64,000 nucleotides of DNA from NCBI GenBank assembly GCA_003116995.1, contig BDSL01000001.1:1612001-1676000 (forward strand). Reading direction: 5' to 3'. Under the pieces are notes generated by a model that was not told the origin of the DNA, searched no databases, and saw nothing but the letters and a program-made list of their open reading frames with translations. Below are positions 25,846 to 39,673 of this stretch, piece after piece (the stretch's first letter is position 1; the number at the start of each line of letters is the position of its first letter). The position numbers and the translations under genes are program-made. The stretch comes from Yamagishiella unicocca (taxonomy: Eukaryota; Chlorophyta; Chlorophyceae; Chlamydomonadales; Volvocaceae).

Positions 25846-28800
25846 TCAAGCCGCCCCCGAGGCAGCACCCGTCTGCGTCGGCAGCTGCGCCAGCGCCTGC
25901 TGCACGTCCCGGAGGACCGCCTCGCACCCGGGTCCCAGCTGCGCCAGCAGGGCGGAGAAGCCGCGCAGCGGGGCCGCCAGCGCAGCCACCCTACTCCGCG
26001 CGCGGTACAGCTCCTCCGCGCCACCATCCGCACCCGGTGTCCCCACGCGAACCGTGAGCGCAGGCCTGCAGCTGCCGAGAGCCCCGTCATCGCCGCCCCA
26101 CGTCCCGCTGCCACCGGAGCCGGCTGGCAGCCATGACGCTGCCTGCGCCGACAGCGTGTTACCTCGAGGCGAGGCACGCTCGTCGGACAGGCTGAGACCC
26201 GCCAGCAGTCCTGTCAAGCCCCCGGCAGCTGCCGTGTCACCCGACGCGGCCTCGCGACCCGAACCCGACAAACCGAACGGATCCGTTGGAAGCTCCAACG
26301 CCCCGCTGCCCAGCCGTCCCTCCCCGCTCAGCCGCCCCGCCGCTGTGGCGCCGCTCGCTCCGTTGGCTGACGACCGCCAAGAGCCCCACGCTGCCTCTGG
26401 CATCCCTGGCTGGCCCGTCTCTGGCCCCTGACCGCCCTCACCGCCGCCCAGCGCCGCCAGTCCACGCAGCTGCTGCACCGCCTCCGCCATCTGGCCCCGC
26501 AAGCAGGAGTGCAGGAACTCAGCGCGGCGAGCCAAGGCATCGCGCATGCGACGCGCGTCTGCCGGCTGTGCCAGCGCCAGCAGATGCAGCAGCGTCGAGC
26601 GCAGCTGCGCGGACAGCCCCGCGGTGTAGCGGTAGTTCGGGAAGCGCCCCTCGCCGCCGTCACCCTCGCCCTCCGCCGCGTCCGCGGCGCCGCCTGTGCC
26701 GACCCTCGCGGCCTGCGTGCCGACCGCCGCAGGGGTGGCGGCGGCGGCGCCGCCGGCGCTGAGCCCCTCCAACGCACCCGCCACCACCAGCAGCGCGTCC
26801 GGCAGCACGTCGCCGTACGCCTCGCGGCTCGACGGCGCCGCCAGCGCCGCCGCCGCGTGTGTGCGGATCTTGAAGTTGCCGCTCTCCCGCACCAGCATGA
26901 CCAGCAGCAGCAGCAGCTGCGTGGTGCGCGCCTCCACGCGAGGGTGCGCCAGCAGCCGCCGGTTGCGCAGCAGGCCATGCGCCGCGTAGCATGCGTTCCA
27001 CTGCACCTTCATGCTGCCTGTCGTCAGCGTGGACTGCAGGCACGTGAGCGCGCTGTCCAGCCAGGCGTCCAGCTGCACGCCGCCGCCGCCGCCAGGACCC
27101 CCGCCGCCACCACTGCTGTTGCTACCAGCATCCTCCCTGCCATGACCCCACCGCTCGACACGCCCCGCACCCGCACCCGCGCCTTGATGCCTTCCGCCGC
27201 CGCCCCGCCCCTGAGCCCCACCGCTCTGAGACTTGGCACCCCTGCCAGCCCCGCCGCTGCTCCCGCCGCCGCCGCCGCTGCTGCTCCCGCCGCCGCGGGC
27301 GCTGACCGCCAGCTCCGCCGCCATGTCCGGCGTCAGCACCGCCAGCAGGTTGCCCACCGCGCGGACTCCGTTGGCGCGCACCTTATCGGCGTCCTGCGTG
27401 GCCGTGATCGCGGCACCGCACAGAGCCGCCAGCTGCCGGTAGTGGTGCGGCTCCAGGGACGGCGTCTGGCACCGCGCCGCCCGAGCTGTCGCTGCTGGGG
27501 ATGTGGCGGCGGCCCCTGGGGACGAGGCAGCGCCGCGGGGGGATGCGGCGCCAGCCCGAGCGGGAGCTGTGGTGGAGGCGTGCGCGTGCGAGTCGGCGCG
27601 TGGCGGCTCGTCTTGCACGTCCACGGCCTCAAGGCGCCGCCGGTGCGCGTCGCACAGGTTGGCGACGGCCCAGCCGGCGGCGATGCGGACGGACAGCACC
27701 GCGTCCTTCAGGCACGACAGCACCGAGCGAGTGACCTGGTCGCTGAGGTCGGCGTGCGCCAGCACGGCGGGGAAGGCGGCTGCGGCGCCCAGCGCCTTGC
27801 AGGCGGCGGCGCGCACGGCGGCGACGGGGTCCGAGGCCGCCGCGTCGGTGAGGAGTGCGAGCAGCCGCTGCTGCAGCTGCGGCGCGAGGCTGGAGAAGAC
27901 CGGCTCGGGGACCTCGCTGAGACAGCCCAGGCCGGCGGCGCGGACCTGGGGCAGGGAGGGGACGGGGAAGGAAGGCTGTGGTCGGCGGCAGGGCTGGGGT
28001 CCTTCTTTTCCCGCCATTGCCTGCTTACCCTTATTCCACAGCAACAAATGTGACACACGCCAGTCACGCATATGCCGTCAGGCCGTCAACGTCGCTTGCG
28101 CGCAACGTGCGTGTGACGTGTGTGTGACGTGCGTGTGACGTGCGTGTGACGTGTGTGTGACGTACGTGTGACGTGCATGACGTGCATGACGTGCGTGTGA
28201 CGTGCATGTGACGTGCGCGCAACGTGCATGATGTGCGTGTGACGTGCGTGCCTTGGCGCAACGTGGCATTACGACGTGCCCTCGTGCGACCAGCCATGCA
28301 CCCGCCCCGTTCCCCTCCGCTTCCGCTTCCCGCACCATGTACGACACGTGCGACGTGGCCGCCGGGACCAGCAGCGCCACCGCGTCCCGCCACATGGCCG
28401 CCAGGCGCTGCACCCCAGCCTCCCGCTCCTCCTCGCTCGTGACGCTGGCAGGGCTGAGCAGCAGCCCCGCCAGCTGCAGCTGCTGCTGCTGCCGCGGGAC
28501 CGCAGCTGCCAGCGGCACGTAGCCCGGGGACGCGGGCGGCCCCGGGGCACCGCCGACGCCGCCGTCCCCATCGCCCGTCCTCGCGTCGCTGGCGTCCGTA
28601 CGGCACGTACCGTACTGCCGTGCACACGCCGCCAGGTAGTCAGAAACTAGCTTCACGGACAGCTGCGCGCCTTTGTCCTCGGGGCTGGTGCTGGAGGGAC
28701 CGGTGCCCTGGCTCTGCGCGGCGCTGGGGCTGGCGAGGCCGGGCGAAGGGGGGTTCTGCCGCGGCGGGGGCCGCTGGCCGCCGGCGCGCTCCCCGGGGCG

Positions 28801-31800
28801 GCCTCCCGGGGACAGGTAGGTGGGGGCTGAGCCCAGGGAGGACGAGGACGAGGTGCGCGACAGCGGGCCCTCCCTGGCGCGCGCGCCGGGTGACGCGCGC
28901 GGTGCGGGCGTGCTGCTGAGGCCCACCGCCACGGTCGCCCGCAGGTCGTCCCACACGTCTGTGAGGCAGTGTGCGGGGGCGGCCGTAGAATGAGTTAGCA
29001 GGTGGCCGTGGCGGAGCGAGGACGGGCACGGCACGGCATCCATGGTGGCCTAGGGCATGGGTGGAGGCGCCACTGGACGAGGCGGATGATGCGCTTTGGA
29101 GCTGTGCAGGCCGGCTGGGGTACGAGGGGAAACCCGTGGGTCGGCACTGAAACGTAAAACCGATTAGGAAACCGATAAGGCCGACCGGCGTGCTGTGAGA
29201 TGCATCCCAGCCGCAGTGGCAAATCCCCTACAGGCAAATCCCCTAAATCCCCTACACGTATCCGGGCCCCTTGGTCCGGCCCGCCCCGGCCCCCGCCTCC
29301 ACCGCACCTCGCGGCATGGCAAACATGTAGTGCGCCGCGAGCCCCTTGAGCGCCCCCAGCGCCTCGATGCGCAGCACCGCCGGCGCAGAAGGGTCTCGCC
29401 CCACAGCCAGCAGCTCATGAACCAGCTGCGTAGCGCCACCACCGCTGACACCGCCGCTTCCGAGGGTCACGGTGAGGTCGCCGCCGCCCCCATCCCGGCT
29501 CATGTGCGGGCGCGTCGGATGTGGGTTCGGCTCGGGTGCGGTCTGCTGCAGGTACGCGGCGAGTCCCGGGATCGGCTGCTTGGTTGAGAAGCACTCCGCC
29601 AGGCAGGCCAGGTAGGCGGCGTGGATGGGGCCCAGCTCCCCGGCGGCGGCGGCGGTGGGAGCCGCGGACAGCACCGCCCAGCGCGCGCGCAGCACCTGCA
29701 GGGGATGAAGCGGCAGGTTGACGGTGAGGGCACGAAGAAAGGCGGGTGCATGGCGAACCAGCCCTCCCTCCCTTGCTCGCCTTTTGTACCTAGGCAACAG
29801 CCTTTTTCGCTTGAGGCGTTGGCTTTACTCGACAGAAGCAGGTCTGGCTAGGGTCGGAAATTTGCCGCAAGGATACTCCCAACTCACGCCTTCCCCTCCC
29901 CCTTCCCCAGTCTCAGTCCACGGATTTCCTCTCTACCTGGGTTTCCTCTCTACCTGCCCACCCCTCCCCCTCCCCCCCTCATACACCAGCGCCCGCCACC
30001 CCGCCTGCCCGCCCCCCCGGCCACCTTGAGCGTCTCCGGCAGCAGCTCCGGCGGCAGCCGCTCGTACGGCGTCGCCGCCATGAGCACCACCAGCGTCCGC
30101 AGCACCCCTGGCAGCACCAGCGTGCTGCCCTCGTTGGCTACGGCGTGCAGTAGGCCCGCGTGCGCCCCCAGCAGCAGCTGGCCCAGGGACAGGGACAGCG
30201 TCAGGAAGCCGCGCACGGGCGCCCGCACAGACATGGACTTGGCCTCCGCCACAGCCAGTATGGCGCGCTGCGCGGGGCCGTCCACCAGCGAGGAGATGGT
30301 GGAGGCGGACAGGGCGCGGACCTGGGCGATGGTAGGGTAACCGTGAGGTGAGTGGTTGAGAGGGGCGCGCAAGGCCAGAAGCAGAAGCAGAAGCAGAGGC
30401 AGAAGCAGAAGCCGCAGCAGTGCAAAGGTGCCTGGTTTGAAAGAATTGGAACGACCGTGGCGCCAGTAGGAGCAAACCTAGCATCAAATGTGTTGCGTGG
30501 CAGCGCCTTCGCCGGCCCCGGAGCGGCCCCGGGAGCCGCATCTCGCGGTCTGGGATGAGCGCACGAACATACCAACCGTACCTTGATTAGCGGGTCGTAC
30601 AGCAGCGCAGTGAGGAGGTGCGGAGTCAGCGGCCGCGGCTGCAGCGGGGATTGCATGGGCAGCAGCGCGGTCCAGTGGGCGTGCATGGCCCGCGGGTCGC
30701 TTTGCGCCATGGCCTGGATGCACGACAGCGCCGCCAGCCTGACCCGAGAGCTCCGAAACCGGTCTACAGCCGAAGAGCCGGCTCCGGAACTTGAAATCAA
30801 CGAGGCCCCTGTGTGCTCCGTGTCGCTCATGTCGCTATCAGAGCACGCTGCGCCGCCGTCGGCCTGCGACTCCCGACGGCGCAGGTGCGGCGGCCGGTAG
30901 CGCCCGCCGCCACCGCCACCCCCGCCGGCGCCCTCGCCCGGCGCGGGCGAGGGCGCGGCCGGCGCCGCTGCGCCGCCGCCGGCTGTCGAGGCCGCCGCCG
31001 TCGCCGCCAGCGAGGCCTGCACGCCGTACGTGAAGAAGCGCTGCAGCCCCTCCACCAGCATGGCGGCGCGCGCCACCCACGCGTGCTTCGCCTCCCCGAT
31101 CGCCGCCTGCAGCGCCCGCACCAGCGCGGCGTACATCCGCGAGTGCGCCGCATCCTCCACCGGCCGCGACCGCGAGGTGCACGACTGGAGCAGTGACGCG
31201 GCGGCGGACAGCAGCGCGCCGGCCTCCTCCGCCGTCAGCCCGCTACCGCCGCCGGAGGCGGCGGCGGTGGCGGCGGTGGTGGTGGCGGCGGCTCCGCCGC
31301 CGCCAGCGCCTCCGGCTGGCGGGCGGCCGCAGCAGGCCGCCAGCAGCGTCAGTGCCTGGCACTGCAGCTCCAGTGCGTCCGCCGCGTGGCCCTGCGGTGC
31401 GCACGTGGTAACGATGCTTGTTCTGGACGCGCCGGTGGAAGACTGGCCGGTCGCGCAGGGGAAGCCCGGCGGCGCATGACCGCCTTGCGCCAGTCAGCCG
31501 AGCAGCCCGGTATCAGCTGCGTGCCCTCATGTTGGGATGCATGTCGGGACGCACTATGCTGCAGCCGCGCGCCGCCGACCCACATCTATCCCCCGGTTAA
31601 GAATGTGGCCCGGGGTGGCCCGGCCCCTTGCCAAGCGCCGCAACCGCTTCATAGGCGGCCTCGTGCAGGGTCTCCGTCCCCGTACCCCACAACTTCACCC
31701 TCAGTCCTCAAACCCTCATACTCTCACACCTACCCGTGCACCGTCCGTTCCCCTCTGCGGCGGTGGCGCCAGGAGGGAGTGTAGCGCGGCTAGCTGCGCC

Positions 31801-32748
31801 GCCCGCTCATGTTCCGAGAGCAGGACCAGATGGTCGGGCAGCAGGGCCGCCAGCGCCACAAGGGACTCCAGTTGAAGGCTTGCGGGGCCAGGTGCCGCTG
31901 GCTGCTGCGGTGGCGGAGCATCGGCGGGCACCGCGCTGCTGCTGATACCGTTGCTGGTGGAGGTGGATGGAAAGGCAGCATTGGTGGCGTCATCCTGCCC
32001 GGCGTCCGCCCACTGCCGTAACGCCCCCAGGACGAGGTTTGCGGCGGGGGCGTGCAGCCGGACGGTGCGGAGGGGAGCGAGGCTAGCCAGCAGGCGGCAC
32101 AGAGTGATCTGTGCGGAGGTTTCCCTGTTTTAAAGGGAGTTCCGAGGGGTGGCATACGTTGAGTTGGGAGGGGAAGGGAATCCTACAAGGCGTCTGGTGT
32201 CATGAAGCAGGAAGGTGGGGCTGAGCATAACTACACTTTCTTGCTACAATTTGCCAGCTCCCAAGGTTATTGTGTGGACGAGTCGCTACCCGGTCGGTAC
32301 CCCGGTCCAACACACACCTGGGGGCGATGCCACCGGATTTTGTACCGGCTGACGCTTGCGGCCCCATAAGCTGCTGGACTAGGAAGGATAGGTCCTCGAC
32401 CAACTGCACGCGAAATGACCGTGTCGGCACGGTGAGTCAATCAACATCCGCGGCACCGGCACATCTTCCCTGGTTGAATTTCGCCATCGATCAAGTAGTA
32501 TAGATGCATACTCACCTCATGGTCCTGCACCTCAGGCGCTGGGGCCCTCAGTCCTTCCAGCGCTGCCTGCAAGCTAGCACGAGCAACGAAGCCCTTTGCA
32601 GATGCCTCCTGCGGATGCATTTTGATATTATTGTTTTTTTGTATACATAATGAATTGTTGCTCCTGTCGGTAGGGCTCTTACCTGCCGGAGGGGTGCAAG
32701 GCTCTGGCGCCAAGCGCTGGAGCCGCTCCCATGGGAATGCCACGACAT
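25846..32748 (-). CDS. HEATR6-like HEAT-repeat protein
   Basis: Nine exons join in phase: 32748-32683 (MSWHSHGSGSSAWRQ), 32608-32516, 32403-32318, 32124-31734, 31391-30582, 30321-30025, 29692-29308, 28958-28336 and 27945-25846; 1,616 residues, longer than the roughly 1,180 of animal HEATR6 because of Gly/Ala/Ser-rich insertions. Matches in HEATR6 order: SRVRLAALSCIQAMAQSDP with HWTALLP and ALLYDPLIKVR (DUF4042-type region), AATPYERLPPELLPETLK, VRAAGLGCLSEVPEPVF, KVQWNACYAAHGLLRN, NFKIRTHAAAALAAPSSREA and AQLRSTLLHLLALAQPAD. HEAT repeats form alpha-solenoids that bind proteins; the molecular role of HEATR6 is not established. The gene is convergent with RH22. Introns carry several simple repeats. 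The orthology call rests on remembered family similarity. Confidence 0.85.
28100..28255. repeat. Degenerate TGACGTG tandem array in a HEATR6-like intron
   Basis: More than a dozen imperfect units of about 8-10 bases, built around GTGTGACGTGC, fill the intron between 27946 and 28335. Each unit carries a TGACGT core, the recognition core of bZIP/CREB-type factors. The array may be only a simple repeat. Confidence 0.85.
30376..30411. repeat. GCAGAA-type hexamer repeat in an intron
   Basis: Six near-perfect AGAAGC/AGAGGC hexamers lie in the HEATR6-like intron between 30322 and 30581. They have no coding role in the predicted gene. Confidence 0.85.
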
Positions 32749-34710
32749 ACCAAACTTCTCCTCGATCTAACTTATAGCGCCGGTTTACATATAGTTATTT
32801 TTATATATATTCAGTATTCAGGATTACGGAAATCCCGGGGCACCTGTGACAGCTCCAGTGCAGCAAAATGAGTTGCAGATGTATAAAACATCAATTCATC
32901 CTATTATTTGGGTGTGCACGCATAATGCAGTAGGTATAGGTGTGCACGGATAACTCTCGGGTACAAACTACCGGTGTGCCCATGGCATATGCCGTACGGT
33001 AATGCGTGCTCCGTCGTGCACATACCTGCTTCTGAGGTTGCAGATCGGTAAGGTTGCCCTCCAACCGTTACATCAGGGGAAAGAAAAGCGTATGGGAACG
33101 TCATAATACATGGAGCTGTCCCAGGGCGCTGTCAGGGATAGGTTCAAGCCTGTTCATGTGGGTTAGATGGATTCGGGTCACCAGGCGTCATGGACATTTT
33201 ACCTTTCATACCAGCCCTCGAGCACCAGCCGGACATGTGCAAGCAGCCTAGCGGCCAGCACCCCGCCATCCTAAATGCGCCGGCGCCCCCTAGATGCAAC
33301 CCACAACGACGTTCCGTTGAAGGCGTGTGCAAGCCAGTTCCCTTGGGGCTCCGGATGCAACGTCTTTAGCACTCTACGGACCGACATCCCCCAATTTCGT
33401 GACGGCCGCTCCTGGCCGCGGTGCCCCATCCCTATGTGGCTCAAGTACGTGAGTCTTGGGAGTGCTGGCATGATGCACCGCACTCGCGTCCATCAAAGCC
33501 GCCGGTGAGTGCAGAGTGGGTAACCCCAGTTCAGGATACCCAGCCAACCCAAGCGGGGCCGCCTCCCCGGGGAATGAGGGCGCTGCGAGGAGCTTGCAAT
33601 AGAGCACGCAGCCGCGGAGTCATAGGGGCAAAAATGTTTACACTCATGACCGAGCGGCGCGAGACCGACGTACATACTGTACGACAAGCAGCCGTCGTAC
33701 GCGCAGTGGACTTCACCGCGCCTCCATTCCTCTTCATCGCCATCGTGTCACCTGCAGGCGCCCATGCCTGTGCGTCCGTCATGCAGAGCAACATGCCGGC
33801 GGCTCCCACTCCGCAAGACAACCGCCCGACAGCCGTGCATGCCTCAATCGCCTCGCACCGTTCAAATTGCGCACCAGACGCGCTCCTCCCCACAGTCGCC
33901 ACGCGCAGCGCGCTCCAAGCCCTACACAAACACATTGCATGCAAATAATCCAACAAGGGGAGCGACAACTGCACATGCACCCACCCGGCTCCATTGGTGC
34001 ACCTGCGCAAGCCCCATGCATATTACCATCTCATAGAGCGCAGCACGTACGTAACCGCCTGGGTACACCAAAGAAACACTATGTACGAAATTGATTGCAC
34101 ACACAGCGGCAATACCGACAACGGCTGGAAGGTGCGGCACACGCCGTATACAAACCTCCAACTACGCCGGGGAGGCTTCTGTATGCGATGAAACTCGACC
34201 ACATGAAGCTGATATTATGGGGCTAGGCATTGCTCAGAAACCTGCTCTCATGAGCTGCCAATCGACAAGCTCGTACTGTTAGTACCCAGACCATGTATAT
34301 TGACGCAGTGCTCTGATCCGCCAAAGCTGCTGGCACTGGGTGCTCTGATCCGCAGAAGCTGCTGCCACTGCTGCAGCTCCACAACCCGCCTAGCTTCACA
34401 CACCCTAGCATGGTAGCACAAGCCCAGCCTTTATTCACTGCGCAGCATGATATGCTACCATGGGCCGCCCCCATCCATTGCGACGCAGCTGCTCACCTTC
34501 GTCCCCCAAATCGCATTATCCTCATCGCTTCTCCAAGCGTGTGGCCCTCACTACTCACGTTCTTCCTTAACTCCGTCCCAAATCCTCCACACACACGTCG
34601 TCCCAATGCCGCTGCAAGGGCCTAGCTCGCCCCGTCCCCCACCACTTCCAAACGTCGCGTGTCTCAGTCACGGCAGTCACGTGCTGCCGTACACCAGGCC
34701 ACGTGGGCGA
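32749..34710. other. Intergenic DNA between HEATR6-like and selenium-binding protein genes
   Basis: Both flanking genes read leftward, so this holds the HEATR6-like promoter and the 3' UTR of the selenium-binding protein gene. It includes an AT-rich stretch (about 32760-32830) just upstream of the HEATR6-like start and a two-copy direct repeat of about 32 bases around GCTCTGATCCGC (34309-34375). I see no convincing exon. Confidence 0.5.
33638..33642 (-). terminator. Candidate TGTAA signal of the selenium-binding protein gene
   Basis: The plus strand reads TTACA here, which is TGTAA on the minus strand. It is the first such signal downstream of the stop codon at 34711, but about 1.07 kb away. 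That is a long but possible 3' UTR. Confidence 0.35.
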
Positions 34711-37700
34711 TCAAATCCAAATGTCGCTGCTGCAGTCGCCGCCGGGGTAGCGCATCTCGTGCGGCAGCACCGGGCCGTCGGGCTCCTTGCCGAAGTCGAC
34801 GATCCAGTCGGTGTCCAGCTTCATGCCACCGTGCTCCGTGTCAATGTCGATCTGGGAGGATGCGGCCGGCGGCAGGGGCCGAGGTAAGGGGCACCGGGAC
34901 AGGACGAATCGAACGGCGGGCGTTCCTTTACATCGGTCGGGCACGGCAGCGCAAGCCGCAGCGCACCCGACGTACACGATACTGGCCACAGGGGTAGGCA
35001 CTTTGAAAGACAATCACACAACGTGGAAAGGAGAATGCACGGCAACGGCGCCGCTGGGGACAGGGCCCGCTTAAGGCCGCAGCCTGAGCTCCCGTAACCG
35101 GGCAGAGGGCCGCCGTGCGTATCCAGGCCCCTCCTCGCAGCCCTACCTTAAGAATGTGGCCGCCTCCCTCCGCAAGCGAGGGGTAGAACTGCGCCAGGGA
35201 GGGGCAGGGAACACCGCCAAGGCAGGGGGGAGATAAGCGCGGCGTGTTGGTGCCCTGGAGCCATAGCTTGCGGCGCTAGTGCCATGTCGCAATGCAGGAG
35301 TCGCGGCTGCCGGGGGTGCTCGTCACACGCAAGCTGGGCCGCATGGGGTGGCCCAGCCATGACCCGGCAAGGTTATGGGTTAGCCAAGCGGAGGACGGCC
35401 GAGCCAGACGGCTGGTCGGACACAGAGGAGGCGCACAGGCCCCTCTCCTCCGCCCGTCAAGCCCGTGCCGCCTAACCGGTGCACTTATCCTTCCTCCCTG
35501 GAAGCCCCCGTCGCCGCCCTCCCCTCCCACCTGCTTGTCCCAGGGGCTGTACAGGCTGTTGGTGGCGTATAGTCGCTTGCCGTCCAGCGACAGCTGCAGC
35601 ATCTGCGGCCCGCCCCGCAGCTCCACTCCAGCCACTGACGGCACCTCGGGCGGCTCGGGCGTGTCCTCCGGCAGCCCGCCCAGCACCTTGAGCGGCCCGC
35701 CCTTGCGCACCAGGCCGCCCACCCACACCCGGCCGGCCAGCCGCGGGGCTGCGGGGTCCGTGATGTCCAGCTGCACGATGTCGCCGCGCAGCCAGTTGGA
35801 GACGTAGAGGAAGCGGTCGTCCATGCTGATGAGGATGTCCGTGATGCAGGGGGGCAGCTCCGGCAGCACCCAGCCCTCAACCTGGGGCGCAAAGGAAGAA
35901 GGATGGGGGTGGGGGGCAGAACACGATTGCGAAACGGCCGTAGGGCGAGGGATCGTCGTGACGGACGGGCGGACGCAGGACCGCAAGCAGGGAACCGTAG
36001 TCAGGGCTGGGCACTTGGGGTGAGCGGGTTGGGTGCCCGCCGTGCAGCCACGTGCGTACCTTGACCCACGGCTGCTCCCACACGACGTTGGCGACCCATG
36101 GGTCGTCGTCGCCGGGGCGGGTGAAGTGGATGACGTTGGACGACAGCGCGGCGCCCACGAAGCCGTGCGGGGAGGAGGGCTCGTGCAGGAAGCGGACCTG
36201 CGGAGGGGTGGGGCGCGGTGAGAGGTGAGTGGCGGCGGCGGCGGGGGCAGCGCGCGGGCGGAACAGGCCATTCTGCAGCCGTGCCGAACCCACATGTGCT
36301 CACCTCCAGCGGCAGTAGCCCCTTGGGGCCCAGCTCGATTTTTTGCTTCAAGGCGCGCGCCTTCCAGTCCCACACGTATAGCTCGTTGCCGTAGTGCTCG
36401 GCGACCTCGGCGGGGTTGAAGCCCTGCGGCGCCCCAACACGGGATCGAACCAGGTTGCTCCGGGACACGAGTCAAGAGCCCTGCAGCCCCTACTGCTGAG
36501 CCGGACGTCATGAAGTACAGCGTCGTACGAACCCCGAGGGCCAAGAAGGACACGGCTACCTATCGCCCTCCGTCATTCAACCCCTCGGGCATCAGCCCAC
36601 CAGCGCCTGGGGCGGCGCCAGGCCGTCTATGGGGGGCGCTGATGGCCGCACCGGTGGTGAGCACAACGACACGTGCGTCCCTGCTGCTGTGCTCGCGGTG
36701 CGCACCTTGCTGAAGGCCTTGGGAGCGCCCCAGCCGCTGCTGATCATGACGTTAAGCCGGGGCTGGTACCAGAAGTCGTACCCGTACGGCGTCTCCTCGC
36801 TGCTCCACGCGCCCGTGACCCTGGTGACAACGGGGTGGCGGGGGAGGGGGGAGAAGGATCGGTCACACAACGGGGGCCGGAGGGGGGTGGGGTTGCTGGG
36901 CCTTACATGGCGGCCCACAGGCGGCAGCGCGCAAGTGACTGCCCCATGTGTCGCACGTGCGACATGGGTCGATGTGCCAAAAAATAATGGAACCGAGCGG
37001 GGCAGCCTACCCGCTCTGGCGCTGCTCCGATAACCCATGTCCGTTGTCACCTCCGGTGTTTAAACTGTGTGTAGGCCCAAAGCCTCACAACCGCTCCGCA
37101 AACCCAGGGTGTGCCTATCCACGGACACCGCCCCGACACCGGCCCCCCTCCCGCCTAACCCCCGACACCCCCCCGACCCTTCCCCCCTCCTGCCGGCCCT
37201 GGACAGGTCAGGCACTCACTTGAAGTCCTGGTCCAGCAGGAGGAAGCCTCCGCGAGCAGAGCCCTCTGCATCGCCCATCGCGCTCACCTGAGGCAGCAGC
37301 GACAAACCAGCAGCACGTTACGGCAGCCGGCAGCACATGTACAATGCAGGGGGTACGGGGCAGCAGCAAAGCATTCGAGGCGACTGTTGAGAGGCACGCA
37401 GGAGAGGCACGCAGGAGAGGCACGCAGGAGAGGCACGCAGGAGACGCACGCAGGAGACGCATGCAGATCGGTCTGGCATGATGGTTGCTCGCTGAGATGT
37501 GCCTACATCCGTCTACATCCTCCCGGGACGGCGACCTCACCCCTCCAGTCGTCGTTCGCTCTAGCATGTTCACCATCCCGGCCACCAACCCAAGCGTTCA
37601 ACCATGAACCGCCAAACGGGCTCTAAAACCTTTTCACTTAGCCGCCGAGGGTTCTTGTTGGAGTTCGTCTAGACATAGCAGCCTCGGGCGACACTCGACC

Positions 37701-39673
37701 TTCGGCAATCCCAGACGAGCGTACCAAACGTTTCCCAATCGGTTTTACTTTTCAGTGCCGACCTACGGATTTCCGCCCAAACATCTCTAATCGTCACCCA
37801 GCCTCGAATGACCAACGCGAGCGTCTCTACACTACCCCTCCTGGAGCCACGCACCATGATGCTGCCGTCCGGTGCGCCTGCGGGACATGGCACGGGGGCG
37901 GCCAGCGGCGCGATTGGTAAGAACGCCCGGAAGACAGGCAGGGACGACTTTCAAGAGGCGGCCGACAAGAACCCGCAGGGTCTCAGGACAGACTGGCAAG
38001 CTGCCGCAACCTTGATGGCCACTAAGCCATCAGGCCACCTCCCCTGGCCTCACTTACAGTGGCTGGTGTGCAGGTAGCTGAGGCCGGTTGCGGCCAGGAT
38101 GTCCTTGGGCTCGGCCACGACAGCCAGCGTGGGAGCCCGCGGGTCAGAGGCCGTGTCGACGCCTGCAGAGCGCCGGTTCACGCCCCGCCACGTCAGCAGC
38201 TACACCGCAACTCATGTTCACTGCTTACTGCCTAACAACGCCTCAGCGGTAGCAACCACTGGACCGGCGTCCGTGCGGACGTCTGTGCGGAGCTGCGGTT
38301 GGCGCGAGGTTGCTGGATGGGGGGGGGCACTGCCCGCCGCTACGTGGGGCCGGGTGGGGCGACGGGCGAGGGGGCCCGATGCGGGGCCGGGTGCGGCGGA
38401 GGCCTGATGCAGCGGGAAGTAACTAGCTCTGGTGTACCGGTAAGCAGGATGTTGCCAGGACACAGGATGGGCACTCGCTATAGGGCGTGCTCGTCAGGAA
38501 GTGCTGATAGCGGGATTGTAGTCGCGTACCGCAGTCATGACTCCTGACCACAGCAGGGCCCGCCAGCACGCCGGCCCCCTCCCACCTACCGTATACGCGG
38601 CCACTGCCAAGGCTGGGCAGCACGAGAAGGCGACGCGACGGGGCTGAGGCGTCGGCGTGGCAGGAGGAGCAGGAGTTCCAGCCTGCGGGAGGGCGGGGGC
38701 GGGGAGGGCGGAGGCGGTCGCTGCGGTTAGAACCTCGGGTGTTGTTCAGCAGTAGGCGGACCATACTACGACACATAGCCCGCCCGCTGTCTGCAAGTAA
38801 TGAAAGGAGCCGGAGCGTGCTCATCAGCCGACGTCAATCGACGAGCATTCCCAGCTGACATGCACGCCGTGGCGGGTGGCGGGAATCCTGCCATCGCTCC
38901 CACATGCTGGTACCGTTAGCACATGCGATGCATGCTAATTTGGTTGCATGGCGGCAGGCGGCCCACCATGAACCTACCAGAGTGATGCAGCTCATCGCCT
39001 AAGTGTGGCATGGGCAATCGGTGGATGATCTGCACCGTAGGGGCCCCGGGGGAGGAAAAAGGCTCGTCAGTTTCCGGTGAGCGCGTCCCGCGACACGGCA
39101 ACGACCATGCTGCTCGGCGCTTCCCCGGTAGCCGCCTCCGCAATTTCGCGATTATAACAACATCCCCGCCACAGTGGACAATGACGTTCGTCAGCCGAAA
39201 TGCCACGGACAGCGAGCTCGCGGGTGGCCAACGCTCGCAACCCACGTCGCTGCCATGCTGTTTCAAGGCAAATTGTGGCTTACATGGAGACACGTACCTG
39301 CTTGTATGTTGCTGAGTCAGGGTCCACGTCGATCGTGGCGACGTAGTCGGGCCGACCATGATCCGGAACAGTGCACGTTACGTAAAGCAGCTTCTCCTTT
39401 GGACCATTTAGGAAGGCGTCCTGAGGATAAGGGAACGGCGCTAAGGGTTTGGTAGTACGCACAAGGGCATGATGGTGGGAAGCAGACCGGGCAGGCAATG
39501 TCTCTGGCAGCGGCTGCGATACAGGCATCAGAAAAGCATTGTGCCATAATTAAGGACCAATGGTCTGCACGAGTCTGGTTCGCTCGTCACGCTTCGCAAC
39601 TGGCGCTTCGCAAACCTACCTTAGGCGTTGCATAACCAGGGCCCTTCGCGCAGCATCCGTTAGGAGCCACCAT
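34711..39673 (-). CDS. Selenium-binding protein / methanethiol oxidase family (SELENBP1-like)
   Basis: Thirteen exons join without a phase conflict: 39673-39620, 39420-39298, 39029-38978, 38682-38590, 38162-38058, 37877-37855, 37287-37220, 36820-36706, 36423-36304, 36197-36060, 35881-35531, 35188-35147 and 34851-34711. The product is 474 residues; human SELENBP1 has 472. The family signatures appear in order: [45 protein letters not shown] (Cys 81 and 84), [61 protein letters not shown], and the C-terminus [16 protein letters not shown]. Family members oxidise methanethiol to formaldehyde, H2O2 and H2S; conserved histidines are thought to hold a metal in the bacterial enzyme. No targeting peptide is seen, so it is probably cytosolic. 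Exon 6 is only 23 bases, and the predicted junctions are unambiguous by homology. Confidence 0.95.
37389..37466. repeat. 13-base tandem repeat in a selenium-binding-protein intron
   Basis: Six copies of GAGAGGCACGCAG lie in the intron between 37288 and 37854; the last two have C for G at position six and the final copy has one more change. Confidence 0.9.
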